Shown: positions 22,669 to 36,365 of the stretch, piece after piece
How positions within the stretch are numbered: the first letter of the stretch is position 1
How the letters are laid out: every line of letters begins with the position of its first letter
Assembly (NCBI GenBank): GCA_036346255.1
Contig: CM070633.1
Span: 10,106,001 to 10,170,000 of the forward strand
Reading direction: 5' to 3'
DNA: 64,000 nt
DNA from: Ampelocalamus luodianensis
Taxonomy: Eukaryota > Streptophyta > Magnoliopsida > Poales > Poaceae
The notes under the pieces: model-generated
The model's database searches: none
Told to the model about the DNA's origin: nothing
What the model saw: the letters and a program-made list of their open reading frames with translations, nothing else
Program-made: the position numbers and the translations under genes

Positions 22669-23101
22669 TAAATCAACTTATAATGTATGTCACACACTTC
22701 TGTAGGTGCACGACTAAGTGATTATCACAAGGTCTTTGCAAAGCTCCTTCTCAACTCAGTTATGTCCGTTAAAGTTTCAACACTGAATGTCATCACGACC
22801 AGACATGGCCGCCCTCTTACGCCATTGTGAATATCCATCCCGGAACTCACGCTTCCAAAAACAGAACTAAAGTTGAGATATTACTAATTAATTAGCAAGG
22901 TCTATTCCATACTGGATATGTGGTTGTATGATATGTCCCAATTCAATGCGCACAAGATTAAGTCCTTGACAATTACTCAAGCGAGGCTACCTCATCCAAA
23001 AAGTGCTAACCGCACCCCTCTTTACTGCATGATCACTCGCTTGAGTATAAAATCATTTTGTTCAACCAAACCAATGACAATCCTACCATGGCACATAATT
23101 T

Positions 23102-23181
23102 TATAACAGCGGCATCGCACCACAACTTGTACAATAGCAGCATCGCACCACAGTTGTACAATAATGGCATTGCACCACAAT
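23102..23181. repeat. Threefold tandem repeat of about 27-30 bp
   Basis: Units around gcatcgcaccacaacttgta, gcatcgcaccacagttgtac and gcattgcaccacaatatata follow each other inside the truncated LTR. Confidence 0.75.
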
Positions 23182-24169
23182 ATATATATCTCATTAAGTC
23201 AAATTAACATTATTGATCATATGTCATGAGCTCATTGTAACTAAGCATGACTAAGCATCTCTACGATAACCCATGTTGGTGATACAAATATGTCTAACTA
23301 GTACTGACCATTCTATGGTGACAAAGGATCCATGGTGTGCAAATAATAAATGGTGGTATAATGACAAATAGGTAATTAATTACTCCCAAAAGCAATTGAT
23401 TATAAAAGTAAAATACAATTTAATATAAAACAAGATACTTTTGAAAACATAGGTTCATTATGATCAATGGATTATGACTTGTTGTGGTCTTACTTAGTTA
23501 CCACACTTTGGTCTTCAAAACTTGATCCTACTCCTTGAAAAAACGTCATCTAAACGAGAGAGAGAAAATAAGCAAAGCATAAATTAATCTAAAATAAAAA
23601 TAAATAAAATACAAAAATAGCAAAACCAACTCTAAAACAAAGAGCTTAATTTTAGATGAATTTAGGAACTTGAACGGACTGAATCGGAGTTCAGACGAAG
23701 GCGAACGGGCTCTCGGAAGATTTAAATCTAAGAAAAAGAGAGAGAGAAAACACTATTTCGGATTTTCAGAATTTTCATTCAAAAGGAAATTCTAGATTAC
23801 TGCATCAGTACGACATCAACAAGGAAATTGAATTTTGGTGAGAATTAATTTTCTAAAGAAAAATAAATTTAATACACTGACATGTGGGCCCATGGTCTAT
23901 CGACCAGGTCCACAAAGGTCTACGGTGCACGGTGTACTAGGTTCAAAGAACAAGGCTGACAGGTGGGGTCCACGTGAAGGGATACGGGTAGGCTACACTA
24001 GCTGACAATTCAAAAATCTACCACGTAAACTAGGAAGCTATGCAAGCAAGAGATCATAGATCGTTACCACTAGCAACGAGGAGCGACCTTCCTGTGAATT
24101 CTCGTGGGAAGCCAGCCTACTAGAAACAAAAATACCCGTTGAACTTGAATATATTTACCCGCAAATGCC

Positions 24170-25708
24170 ATCGACTTACCCCCCCTCCCATCCCATCGCG
24201 AGACGCCCCGACCTTGTACCCCATTTTCCCCCTAGCCTCTTCATCTCCTCCCTTGGCTCTAGCGACTTGGTGATTTCCGCACGAGACTCCACTGCGCTGC
24301 CTCCGGCCTCCGTGTGCACCCTTGTCGGTCCTCCACTGCACCGCCGCTAGACTCGGAGTGCGCCGCTGCGAGCAGATGACAACCGCCGCCCCCGAAAACC
24401 CCAGAAGCTGTCGTTCCCCCCACATTCTTCGTCGCCGCTGTTTCCCGAGCACCACCGACTAGCTCCCGTGAAGGTAAGGTCCTCATCTGGCCGTCCCCCT
24501 TGCCCTCCCTACTCCTCCCTTTGTCTCCTTCCTGTTCGTCGACCGCCGTGTTTTTTTATTAGTGAATCTATGAATGTTCTGTTTGGTTGATTGTTTGATT
24601 GTGTTTGATGAGAAATTGTCGAAGATTGCCACAGACCATTGTTTGGCCGAACAAGTCCAATCATCTGATGAGAAATATATTTGCAGTAGCCTGATTGTTT
24701 GATTGTTGAACTTTCAAAAATTCAGAGTCATTGTAGAAGACTACCATATTAACTAGATCGTTTAAGAAGTAGACCGCCATATTGACTAGATTGTTGAAGT
24801 TTCACAAATACATTTGCAGCAGCTTGATTGTTTGATTGTTGAAGTTTGAGAAATTCAGAGTGCATATAAATGCGTTTCTGCAATGCGTTTGATTGTTGAA
24901 GTTTCAGAAATTCAGAGTCATTGTCGAAGACCTGAACTGCATGAGTCTTTTACATGCTATTGTGCAATGCATTCATGTCACATGACCATAAGCTTTCAGT
25001 TTTAAAAAGTAGACTGCTATATTGACCATATTGTAGTTTTCTGATCTGACTCTGATGTTATGAATTCATGTCATAATGCTATACCTTGTTTAATGGTAAT
25101 TGTGCTTTGTAATGAACTAGGGGACTTTTCAATAGCATCCTCAAAATTATGCATCAAGAACTGATGTAGGGCTGGGCTGATAAAAATGTGAGTTTCGAAC
25201 CTGAAATGAGAAGACTTTCCTCAATTTAATGTTGAATTCTCAACCACATGCTTGAAAAAGAAATTGGTTGTCGAACACATTGCAAAAAATATGTTTATGT
25301 AAAGAAGTTGTTGTTCATTATTTTTTTAATTTCAAATGTAAATAATTGTATGTGAGTACTAGTACCAGATGATGTATGCTGTCAATTTCCTCTAAATGTA
25401 CAGAAGTTATGAGCAGTAGCTAGTTTTTGAACACTTGATAGTTCAACAGTCTAGGTGTCCACATCTTGTTGTTGATGTCACTTTGAATTAAAAAAATTTA
25501 TGGACCAAAAATGCAGATGGCTGATAACGCTGAGCGGAATGACGAGAACACCAGGATAGTGTGTGAATTGTTCGTTGAACAAGCAGAGGCTGTGATGAGG
25601 ACATCCCTAAATTGGATACAACCGCGCCTACATGCACAACTGATCCACAACCAGTGTTATAAGGACCAATTACTTGAGCTCGTGCTCGCCAACTTAATCA
25701 CCAGATGA
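24170..25708 (+). pseudogene. Gene fragment: CT-rich leader, intron, Myb/SANT-like start
   Basis: A C/CT-rich leader (24170-24475) ends in a good donor (gtgaag then gtaagg at 24475). An AT-rich stretch of about 1.0 kb follows with degenerate repeats of ttgattgtttgattgttgaa. A tgcag acceptor then abuts an ATG at 25517. The encoded MADNAERNDENTRIVCELFV resembles the start of plant Myb/SANT-like DNA-binding proteins (Myb_DNA-bind_3), several of which belong to Harbinger-type transposons. After about 20 residues the resemblance is lost and the frame stops at 25708 (about 64 residues), so the rest of the domain is deleted or replaced. It may be a captured gene fragment or a broken transposon ORF. 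Confidence 0.5.
24577..24930 (+). repeat. Degenerate repeats in the putative first intron
   Basis: ttgattgtttgattgttgaa followed by a form of gtttcagaaattcagagtca occurs three to four times at 60-150-bp intervals. Confidence 0.6.
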
Positions 25709-25839
25709 ATTCGTTCATAGGTTTATATATTACTGAGAATAGATTGCTACCTAATGCAAGTGATTTAATTCTGCTTAGGAACATAGGAAAGGACCAAGGA
25801 GAGGTATGTGGAGTCATGGAGAAGCATAGAAGGCATAAT

Positions 25840-26339
25840 GGAGATCATCACGTCACTTTGGGTCTGAGCCAACCAAGAGTTCGAGTTGGGCTCGTTCTGG
25901 ATTCGAGTTCGGACTACTGCGACAGCACTAAGTTCAAACGGCCGTAACTTCTTCATACGGACTCCGTTTGGGACGTTCTTGGACTTCATTGAAAGCTTAT
26001 CAAGTCTACTTTTCAATGGATCCAATCTCAGCTTCAAATTCCAACCGAGCCGGCCACAATAAACAAACAATCCACGTCTATTTTTTCGCCCGAGTCAAAA
26101 AGGGTGCTGCACCACCTCCTCTTGGGCCCATGGGCCTTGTAACCCTAGGGGCGTGCATCCACTTCCCTGGCCACCACCCCTGGTCGTCTTCCCATATAGG
26201 AGTCGTCGTCCCCCTGGATAGAACTCGGATTTCATCGAGTTTAGGTTTAGCCATTGTGCAAATTTCTGTTCTTCAGTTGTGTCGGACGACCACCTGTCAA
26301 GACAACCTTCGGGATCCCACCTTTGATTTTTAATACCAT
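25840..26339 (+). mobile_element. Element G 5' LTR, part 1
   Basis: LTR-like DNA with a TATA-like cccatatagg at 26191 and a 'gtaacttc...actccgtttggg' module at 25941-25980. Its left limit is uncertain (somewhere in 25710-25840). It stops at the N1 insertion (TSD accat 26335-26339) and continues at 35294 and 50255. Removing the two nested elements gives an LTR of roughly 0.75-0.9 kb ending tccatca, just before a PBS. Confidence 0.6.
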
Positions 26340-28697
26340 TGTAACACCCTGGCTATTTGGAAGCCAAGATGTCACCTAAAACATCTAACATACATCCATA
26401 ATGCAGAAGAATTTGAACTAAGTATTTCAACTAAAGACAGCATTAAATTAAACGGGACATGGTAAAGGTATCATTCCTTCACCTTCTAAGTTATTTAATA
26501 CTGATCATCAATAAAGAAGGTTCACACGCAGTAATAAATCAACATCCATGTGGAGAAGGTATCCTTCCTTCACCAATTATAATTTAATTATTACAGTTCA
26601 TCATTAACGAATGTAAGATAGAACTAAATTTAATCTTGAACATGAATAGGATGATGTGAACGAGTAGTGCGTGTCTACTCCCTCCCAAGTGAGCCAACAT
26701 CAGGGGTTACCTAAAATAAACAAACAACGCAAGAGTGAGTCCATGACTCAGCAAGTCTGATGAAAGAAAAAGAACACATATACAAACAAGACATCACCAT
26801 TTAAGAATGCGAACCTTGCATCGAGTGAACACTTATGAAAACATGAAATGAATGAATGTAATCAAGGATGGACTGCACACATGCATATACCGGTATAGTG
26901 AGTGACACACCCGTCGGTGTTCACTTAAGCCCGCACCTTAACAAAAGTGCGGGGATCCAAGTCCTATATGAAGAACGTTTCATATAGGTGTCCAAAGCTG
27001 CCCATACTGGAATTGATGGGTCTTACAATCCACTCCCGTGGACGGGACATGACAATGTCCAAATTTGCCCACATTGGAATGGTGGGACTTACAATCCACT
27101 CCCGTGGACATAACATGAATAAAAGGATGCATGATATGAACATGAACAGTGATAATTACCATCTCTCAGTATATACTCCACATAATGAAAGAACATAACC
27201 AATTCCGCATCTCGGGTAACACAATATGTCACACTATATTCATGAAAACATTCACAATCACAGCACTCAAAAGCAACAAAGTACTTGCCTTCCGCGTTGC
27301 GACGCGTTAGCAGCAACGATGGCGCCTCGAACCCGTAGCCTCGTGGCTAAACAATTAAATAACCGAAATAAGAACAACATAGAATCCAACCCGAATTAAT
27401 AGTCTACAATACCCCTTTGAACTCCCAAGGAATCGCCATAAAACCTAATCTGAAAACAGGTGCAAACCAAAAACGTGTCGGGACAGCAGCACGAAAATGA
27501 CAGTAGTTAATGACGTGGGACTCAAATGAGATGAGTCCAGATCCTACCTCATCTTAACGAACATATCTATAACATTCAAGTTGATGAGATTTCCCAATTC
27601 GCCAATAAACTTCTCTAATAAAGAAAACAAAACAGCAGCACAGCTTCATGCGAACAAACAGGACAGCAATACTAAAACAACCATAACTTTTAATCTACAA
27701 CTCCGAATTGAGCGTTCTTTAACAAACTGAAAATGTTATGAAATTACCTACAATAAACTAGTTGGCACGACATTCAAATTTTGCCTTTAACAAAAAGTGG
27801 CACACGGGTCAAAACTAAAGATAGAAACGACATACAATCTGGACAGACTGATCTACAATCTGGACAGTCACAAAGAAAAGTGCATAACTTTTGATCTATA
27901 AATCCAAATGAGGTGTTCTTTATCAATCCTGAAAGCTAGTGATATCACCTTCAAAATTTGTTATGGGCAAGACCTCTGAATCACCCTCTAACTAGGCCAT
28001 ATATCAACCTAAACAGAGACTGCTAATTCTCGTCAGGATTCTGGACAGCAGATATTAAATCTATCATAACTTTTGACTCGAAAGTCGGAATTAGGTGATC
28101 TTGGCGGCCACCGAAAGCTAAGAACAAGACCTACATATCTCTAGGAGATGGGAAACTCAGATTCGGCCTCTAACATCACGAAAAAGTCCACGCAACAATC
28201 TGGACAGAATCGAATTTCTACCCGCAGCAAATCGATCTAATCAAAATTGAACCAAAACACATCTACCACTAATCAAACGATGAGGATCGGCACTCGTTAC
28301 CCTTGTAGCAACCAGGACGTAGGTGGGAGAACCTTGGAGAAGATGATCTTCCTCCTCCTTTCTCCTTCTCCTTCTTTTCCTTCCACCATGGCGGCGGCAC
28401 CTGAGCTTCTTCCTCATCTTGGTAGAGCAAACACGGAGGGGGCTGCACAGTACCACGTGCTCTGGTGCGCGCGCATCAGAGTAGAGAGGGTAGGGTTTTG
28501 GGAAGGAGACCCCTTCTTGACTCCACTACAAGGCCGGCCCACTTGGCTAGGACACCTTGGGCTAAAAGCGAAGGTCCAATCCTCTCTCAAATCCTGAATT
28601 TTCTTTCAATTTTCCTCTAAACTTTAGTGCATTCAAATTTGAATAAATTTCTCTTCCGAATAATATGTTCTCTCTATTTGATATTCGAGGTATTACA
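26340..28697 (-). repeat. N1 3' LTR
   Basis: About 2358 bp, tgtaacaccctgg at the left to cgaggtattaca at the right. A C/T-rich leader-like part lies at 28320-28460. The 'ataactttt...aactccgaatt' module is repeated at 27681-27720, 27882-27920 and 28064-28104. Confidence 0.85.
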
Positions 28698-31600
28698 TTC
28701 TACCCCTTAATGAATTCGACCTCGAATTCTAACCGTCGAAATAAACGAAAGAATAATTGCCACCTAAAAGAAACATCTATTAACATATGCCCGAGCAAAC
28801 ATAAACGGATAATACTCGCGCATGCGAGACTCCAGTCCCAAATGACCTATCTCTCGATCGACAAGACCACAAGACATTAACGTAAACTACATCCGACCTA
28901 ACACTCAATCCGACATTGCCAAGTACACTCATCGAAGAGATTCAAAGGTAAGATCCTACCGATGGTCAATGACGTTAACGAATATTCAAACTCTAGTTCT
29001 CACGGTACTCACTCGGCACCAAACATGCTAAATGTAGTACACCACATATGGACCGAGACGGTCCTTGCGATACGCCAACTTCCGAATTCCGTAGCTAACG
29101 AAAACAACCCAAAGTACCTTGGCTAACCTTCCAATTGATCTTGAACCACACAACATGCACATAGAACACGAACTCTTGTTCCACCTCTCAAATGAACTCT
29201 TCACTAAAACAAGGATCACCTCCTTTAACGAAAAACACACATGAGCTCTCTTTAAGCAAACTCTTTTACCGACAAAACCCATCTCAGAAAAGAAAGATTC
29301 ACATCGCATCTATGCGTTACCAGCTCAGTACTAAAGAGTCAAACCCAGAAATCGGAATTTCATCACGAAAAACCTTTCCACGTTCCAAGTGGCAGTTTGC
29401 GAATAAACGTCACGAAATCCAAAGGAGAAATCACTTGAATGCCCAAAAAAAAAATCATTTATTCCGTCTGAACTGGAAAGAATCACACATATCAACATAA
29501 ATGTCGAGCTCAACTTGCGAAAGACATCTGTCAAAACACATAGCTCAAACAAGAATCAAGAAAACGTGTCTCTACTTTAGGAAGCATCAATTTCTCGGTT
29601 TCTCTTTCAGAATAAAACTTCTCTCAAACTTTGGAATTCCAATTCATCGCATAACACCCTAACTCATCTCTCTTAACTTGGCATTCTCAACGCTATGCTC
29701 AAGTCAAATACATCATCCACACCTCGGTATAGAGGCTCTATCAACTACACTGAAACTTTCTCTCAACAACTCCTCTACCGATTGAATTAATTTGACAGAT
29801 GACTTCCAATGCATCTCAAAATAGATATCACATGCAATCACATCACCTCAATGTTTTAAGAATAAACAACTCGAAATTCCCAAAGACACACATTCATATA
29901 CTTCCTCAAAGGGTTCTATCAATGACCATCCCATTGTTCGAATCCACCCTTATTCTACTTTCTCTACACATAATAATTGGGAGACTCAAGGTCCTAGCAA
30001 AAGAATGTGAAGCCCAAAATTAAACTCCAAGACTGCGTACCATGAACTTCTCATATAGAAGATAGGGAAGCCTCAAATTAAATCCCTAAAATTCTCACAA
30101 TCCAAACATACTCGCGCATTGACATCAACACAAAAACATTTCTTCGATCCAATTATCTTTATCAAGATTCTAATTCTTAGAGAGTTACTTACTACGTCCA
30201 AGTCATTCATGGCAATAATCCAACAATCTCGCTATCTCTTTAATCTCTTTAACGATCGATCACTTTGCTAATATTACTCCCATTACAACACCATCATATT
30301 TCATCTACACAACCACGCAAGGTACTCAACCGCGACACTCTAATACATTGATCAAGATTTTCATACTTTGGATAATTCTATGTTCCATTGAAATGAACAA
30401 AAGAACTTGGACTACGTCTCGCTATAGATTCTACTAGTTGTAACCATGCAATCAGTTTAACCTCCAAAGGCAACCTTCTAATGAGATAAACTCCTCTTAA
30501 ATAACTATATTACGAAATTATTTCATCCTCCAATGCTCATCGAATAATTTCCAACCCAAAGTTTCACAACTACAATCATTAAACACCTCAAAAGACTCCG
30601 GTGAAACGAATAGATTGATTCTTTCTCAAAAGAAAGAGCGAATGAAATCAATTTTCTTCAACTAGGAAAACATGTGCCACCCGCAGTGAACAAAGGATCA
30701 AGAAAAAAATAGTCACTTAGGCAAAGTACTCGGAAAACATAAGGAAAATCAATAGTCGAGGCTCAAGCCCTATTGAAAGCAAATACCAAACCACAAATGA
30801 GAAGAAGGTAATGCCCTTTGAAAATTTGATAAACTCTTATGGAACAAATGCATAAGGTTTAAGCACACCCAAATAAACTGCAAGTGGCGAAACGCGACTT
30901 AAATCTCAAATACTTTTACTTCACTCCTTCCTTTAACTAGGAAAGTTATTTTCGTGATTACTACATCACTTTGCCACTTAAACAAGATAAGCTCTTAAGA
31001 CCAAATCATAAGAACCACTTAAGAACCAATAAAATCTTTCAACCCGTCTCTTTGCTCAAAACAGACAAAGTTACCACATAACTCATGAGGTCCAAAGATA
31101 ACAAACGCAAAACTCGAAACACTTTCACTAAAACAATATCATGCAAATGATTTTTTTCGTTGAACATTATCATCACAACCACAAATCGACAATCACACTA
31201 ATCAACGAAATAATATGCTATTGGCGAGAATCATCAAATCTCTTAACACTCCATGAACTTTTGAAAAGAATCACAATGAACTACTTCATCATGTCTCTAA
31301 AATCTAAATAAGGTTACATATACTTGATCTAGGAAAACCTAGTGCAAAAACCTTATAATTGAAACAAACTCTTTCAACAAGATGATAATAGAACATGACA
31401 ATCTCACCAATGTACACCAATGAAATCTCGATTAGCTTTCATCCATTTAACTCTTAGTGACACTCGATGCCAAGATAGTACACACTAAATGCTCTCTAGC
31501 CACACATGGCACAAACATGATCCTACCTCTGTTTGCAACCTCAACAACAGTTAAGAGGATATAATCAACATTCTAACTTATGATCAGCAATTAGAATAAA

Positions 31601-32937
31601 ATGTCCTTAACTTCAATAATATAGGACACATAAGTCAAGGTTTCACAAGGCGATACATCATTGTTCATCTAGTCATTTAAACATGTTTCAATAATTTTTA
31701 GCATGGCAAGAATCAAGTAAAGCTATCATTTAAATAAGATCATCAAGTTCCAAATAGAAGACAAATTCAAGATTAATATTTATCAAGACAACATTCGAAC
31801 ACATCCTTAACTTAACCATCACTAGCGGTTAGAATAACTGAAAGAGGACCTAGATTTCAACTTATCTAACAAATTTATCAGATTATCCGATCGTAAAGAT
31901 CAACACGATACATCCACATTTTTTTCCACAATTCTTAACAACAATAGCTTCTTGAACAAATATGAACAACCTCTTATCTAAAACTCATCCTGTACCAAAT
32001 ACAACGACATTTCACTTTAAGCAATTCACTTCCACGGATACTAGTTAAGAATAGACTGTTTGCGCAAAGCTAATAACCCAAATCTGATAACTCATACCAT
32101 AATAATTAATTCATTTAATTAACACCTCGTACTTAAGCATGTCAAGACATCACTTAAAGATTTTAACCTAATCTTTCGTAAAAGAGGCATTACATTCCAA
32201 CACTGGAACTAATCCAAAAGAAATACATAAAGTCAAAGCTTTCACATGTTAAAGAATTTGCAATGAAAACTTTCAATACCTGAATACTCAAATAATAAAT
32301 GATTCACATTCTCCAATAAGAAGGCGAACTCCCAAGAAAAGATAAGTTTTTTTGCCGATATCCAACGATCCCAAGAACAACTTTAGACCAGCGATCGGAG
32401 AACAAGTAGTCGACTTATGGAACCAAGAAAGTCCAATGAGAACTCATCGGAAGAAATGTAAAACACTAACTCAAGAAAACTTCATCAAACGCAACTATTA
32501 CCGAATCGCCACATACGTAACCAAGGAAGAGAATAATATTTTCTAAAGAATCTCACCTCAACACTCCACTATGGTATTCGGGTAGATACTACTCTATTCG
32601 CTACCACAAATATCGGTGCAATCGACAAAGTCCAGGCCACAACCACGGCCTCCACTTCTTAACCTCCATCATCGACACGTTTAAACAATATAATCAATTA
32701 TGATTATACATGATCATATCATGACAATCATAGAATAGATTCATAGATATGGAATATCATAACATATCATAGATTAACAACAAGAAAGATAATACAAAAG
32801 TAATTCCACAATTGCTCAACGAATGAAACATAACAATAGAAATACGGAAACAATGGATTTCCCAACCCCACCTCATCGTACAGTGTGTCAATTTAATATT
32901 CAATTACCACGGACCTAAAGCCCGCTCGATACCAATC
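28698..32937 (-). other. N1 internal domain, 4.2 kb without coding capacity
   Basis: No protein domain and no long reading frame on either strand. The plus strand is strikingly G-poor and A/C-rich (in sampled lines G is roughly 10% and C two to three times as frequent), so the sense (minus) strand is T/G-rich. This holds over nearly the whole segment and stops at the LTRs. Confidence 0.75.
32924..32935 (-). other. N1 primer-binding site
   Basis: The minus strand reads TTGGTATCGAGC next to the 5' LTR. It matches the initiator-Met tRNA PBS TGGTATCAGAGC except that CAG is read as CG. Confidence 0.75.
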
Positions 32938-35293
32938 AGTAACACTCGGCTATTTGGAAGCCAAGATGTCACCTAAAACATCTAACATACATCCATAATG
33001 CGTAAGAATTTGAACTAAGTATTTCAACTAAAGACAACATTAAATTAAGCGGGACATGGTGAAGGTATCATTCCTTCACCTTCTAAGTTATTTATCACGA
33101 TCATCAATAAAGAAGGTTCACACGCATAATAAATCAACATCCATGTGGAGAAGGTATCCTTCCTTCACCAATTATAATTTAATTATTACAGTTCATCATT
33201 AACGAATGTAAGATAGAACTAAATTTAATCTTGAACATGAATAGGATGATGTGAACGAGTAGTGCGTGTCTACTCCTCCCAAGTGAGCCAACATCGGGGT
33301 TACCTAAAATAAACAAACAACGCAAGAGTGAGTCCATGACTCAGCAAGTCTGATGAAAGAAAAAGAACACATATACAAACAGACATCACCATTTAAGAAT
33401 GCGAACCTTGCATCGAGTGAACACTTATGAAAACATGAAATGAATGAATGTAATCAAGGATGGATGCACACATGCATATCTGGTATAGTGAGTGACACAC
33501 CGTCGGTGTTCACTTAAGCCCGCACCTTAACAAAAGTGCGGTGATCCAAGTCCTATATGAAGAACGTTTCATATAGGTGTCCAAAGCTGCCCATTTGGAA
33601 TTGATGGGTCTTACAATCCACTCCGTGGACGGGACATGACAATGTCCAAATTTGCCCACATTGGAATGGTGGGACTTACAATCCACTCCGTGGACATAAC
33701 ATGAATAAAAGGATGCATGATATGAACATGAACAGTGATAATTACCATCTCTCAGTATATACTCCACATAATGAAAGAACATAACCAATTCCGCATCTCG
33801 GGTAACACAATATGTCACACTATATTCATGAAAACATTCACAATCACAGCACTCAAAAGCAACAAAGTACTTGCCTTCCGCGTTGCGACGCGTTAGCAGG
33901 CAACGATGGCGCTCCCGAACCCGCAGCCTCGTGGCCTAAACAATTAAATAACCGAAATAAGAACAACATAGAATCCAACCCGAATTAATAGTCTACAATA
34001 CCCCCTTTGAACTCCCAAGGAATCGCCATAAAACCTAATCTGAAAAACAGTGCAACCCAAAAACGTGTCGGGACAGCAGCACGAAAATGACAGTAGTTAA
34101 TGACGTGGGACTCGAAATGAGATGAGTCCAGATCCTACCTCATCTTAACGAACATATCTATAACATTCAAGTTGATGAGATTTCCCAATTCGGCCAATAA
34201 ACTTCTCTAATAAAGAAAACAAAACAGCAGCACAGCTTCTGTCTGAACAAACAGGACAGCAATACTAAAACAACCATAACTTTTAATCTACAACTCCGAA
34301 TTGAGCGTTCTTTAACAAACTGAAAAGGTTATGAAATTACCTACAATAAACTAGTTGGCACGACATTCAAATTTTGCCTTTAACAAAAAGTGGCACACGG
34401 GTCAAAACTAAAGATAGAAACTGACATACAATCTGGACAGACTGATCTACAATCTGGACAGTCACAAAGAAAAGTGCATAACTTTTGATCTATAAATCCA
34501 AATGAGGTGTTCTTTATCAATCCTGAAAGCTAGTGATATCACCTTCAAAATTTGTTATGGGCAAGACCTCTGAATCACCCTCTAACTAGGCCATATATCA
34601 ACCTAAACAGAGACTGCTAATTCTCGTCAGGATTCTGGACAGCAGATATTAAATCTATCATAACATTTGACTCGAAAGTCGGAATTAGGTGATCTTGGCG
34701 GCCACCGAAAGCTAAGAACAAGACCTACATATCTCTAGGAGATGGGAAACTCAGATTCGGCCTCTAACATCACGAAAAAGTCCACGCAACAATCTGAACA
34801 GAATCGAATTTCTACCCGCAGCAAATCGATCTAATCAAAATTGAACCAAAACACATCTACCACTAATCAAACGATGAGGATCGGCACTCGTTACCCTTGT
34901 AGCAACCAGGACGTAGGTGGGAGAACCTTGGAGAAGATGATCTTCCTCCTCCTTTCTCCTTCTCCTTCTTTTCCTTCCACCATGGCGCGGCACCTCTGAG
35001 CTTCTTCCTCATCTTGGTAGAGCAGCACGGAGGGGCTGCTCTGATACCACGTATGCTCTGATGCGGTGCATGCTGTAGCAGAGGGTAGGGTTTTGGGAAG
35101 GAGACCCCTTCTTGACTCCACTACAAGGCCGGCCCACTTGGCTAGGACACCTTGGGCTAAAAGCCGAAGGTCCAATCCTCTCTCAAATCCTGAATTTTCT
35201 TTCAATTTTCCTCTAAACTTTAGTGCATTCAAATTTGAATAAATTTCTCTTCCGAATAATATGTTCTCTCTATTTGATATTCGAGGTATTACA
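32938..35293 (-). repeat. N1 5' LTR
   Basis: About 2356 bp, near-identical in order to 26340-28697. The repeated 'ataactttt' modules lie at 34273-34698. Confidence 0.85.
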
Positions 35294-35550
35294 ACCATCT
35301 ACGCTACATTCTTATTCGCAATATCAGATTGCCTATATTTTATTCTTACTAGTTCTTCGATTGCTCACAGGAATTGAACCTCGTGTTCAGGTTGATCGTG
35401 CTTCTAGCACGATCAATAACATCTCAGAGTTGGTTCAACGATTGCTAAGGCGCAAGCGTCGTCGTACGGTTGTAGTCGGATCGCGAGAGTTACCTCCACC
35501 AAAATCGATAATTATCAATCTCATCAAAAGATCGGGCACCCCGCCTCCAT
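35294..35550 (+). mobile_element. Element G 5' LTR, part 2
   Basis: Lies between the right TSD of N1 (accat 35294-35298) and the left TSD of X (tccat 35546-35550). Reads on from part 1 and continues at 50255. Confidence 0.65.
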
Positions 35551-36365
35551 TGTGGGCGCCCCGGATTATTGGAAATGTACTTAATTAAATTCATACTGTA
35601 GCACGATTATTAATGAAGGAACAGTACTGTCCCTTAATTAAAGATCATGCTAAAGATATAAATTTAACAAGTATCAATTCCAATAAACAGGATCCCCAGA
35701 AATATATATATATCTCACAATGGTTCCCAGGATCAACGACCATTGCATATATATATCCTTCAACAACATTGCATCATACACATACAAGTCATACATTTGC
35801 ATAATTAAACATAAGTTTACATCATTCGGGTTAATACTACAATATTAAGTGACTTGGTTACTTCAAAAGTTTAACAGCGGAAGCAAAAACAAAATATTAA
35901 AGTCCACCAATGGCCTCATCCACCCGCAGGCAATTGCGTGGAGGAAAGAAGTAGCTTTACTCGTTAGCGTCACCCTGATCGGCGCTAACGGGTACTTCAT
36001 AAAGATAACCGTCCTCACCTGCAACAATAGGTGATAGCACCTTGAGTACGGAAGGTACTCAGCAAGTCTTACACAAACTAATAAAAGAAAGTGTTGATTA
36101 GAGCCTACACAAAGGAGTAGAATTTATATATGCATAAGGTTGCAACAGGAAGGTATAAAGGTTCAAATTTGCATAAAGCGATACCTCTTAACCTACAACT
36201 ACTAAATTTTGACAAAGCAATTTAGTAAATCAAAGTTTAGCTAGAACAGTAAGTAAATGACATAATTGTAAAATGGTACAGTGCATGAATCCCTCATGCA
36301 TGACCAAAACGAAACCAGATTTTGAAAATCAAAACTTATATACAGTGACATCAATTCAAGTTATC

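Larger units (their letters stand above)
21908..24120 (-). mobile_element. Truncated LTR related to LTR A/B
   Basis: The plus strand starts tgttgggatccgg and runs into ttctgaactagtcatatgatcagtag and ttcacacagtaaa. This is the reverse complement of the 3' ends of LTR A (54023) and LTR B (59357), so it is a minus-strand LTR whose 3' end is at 21908. The shared palindrome block lies at 22591-22668. The U3 part is missing or beyond recognition after about 24120. No TSD is visible. Confidence 0.65.
26340..35293 (-). mobile_element. N1: non-coding LTR retrotransposon (LARD-like), 8.95 kb
   Basis: The LTRs at 26340-28697 and 32938-35293 (about 2.36 kb each) start TGTAAYAC and end TTACA on the plus strand. 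The TSD accat lies at 26335-26339 and 35294-35298. Orientation is minus: a PBS-like TTGGTATCGAGC reads on the minus strand at 32935-32924, next to the right LTR, and a minus-strand polypurine tract TTAAGGGGTAG (28698-28710) adjoins the left LTR. The interior has no gag or pol, so it must rely on proteins supplied in trans. The LTRs are close copies, most differences being 1-3-bp indels. Confidence 0.85.

Noticed and set aside
26947..27198. Small ORFs with repeated TIHSRG words in the N1 LTR
   Set aside because: They reflect a short duplicated DNA word (acaatccactcccgtgga) inside the LTR, not a protein.
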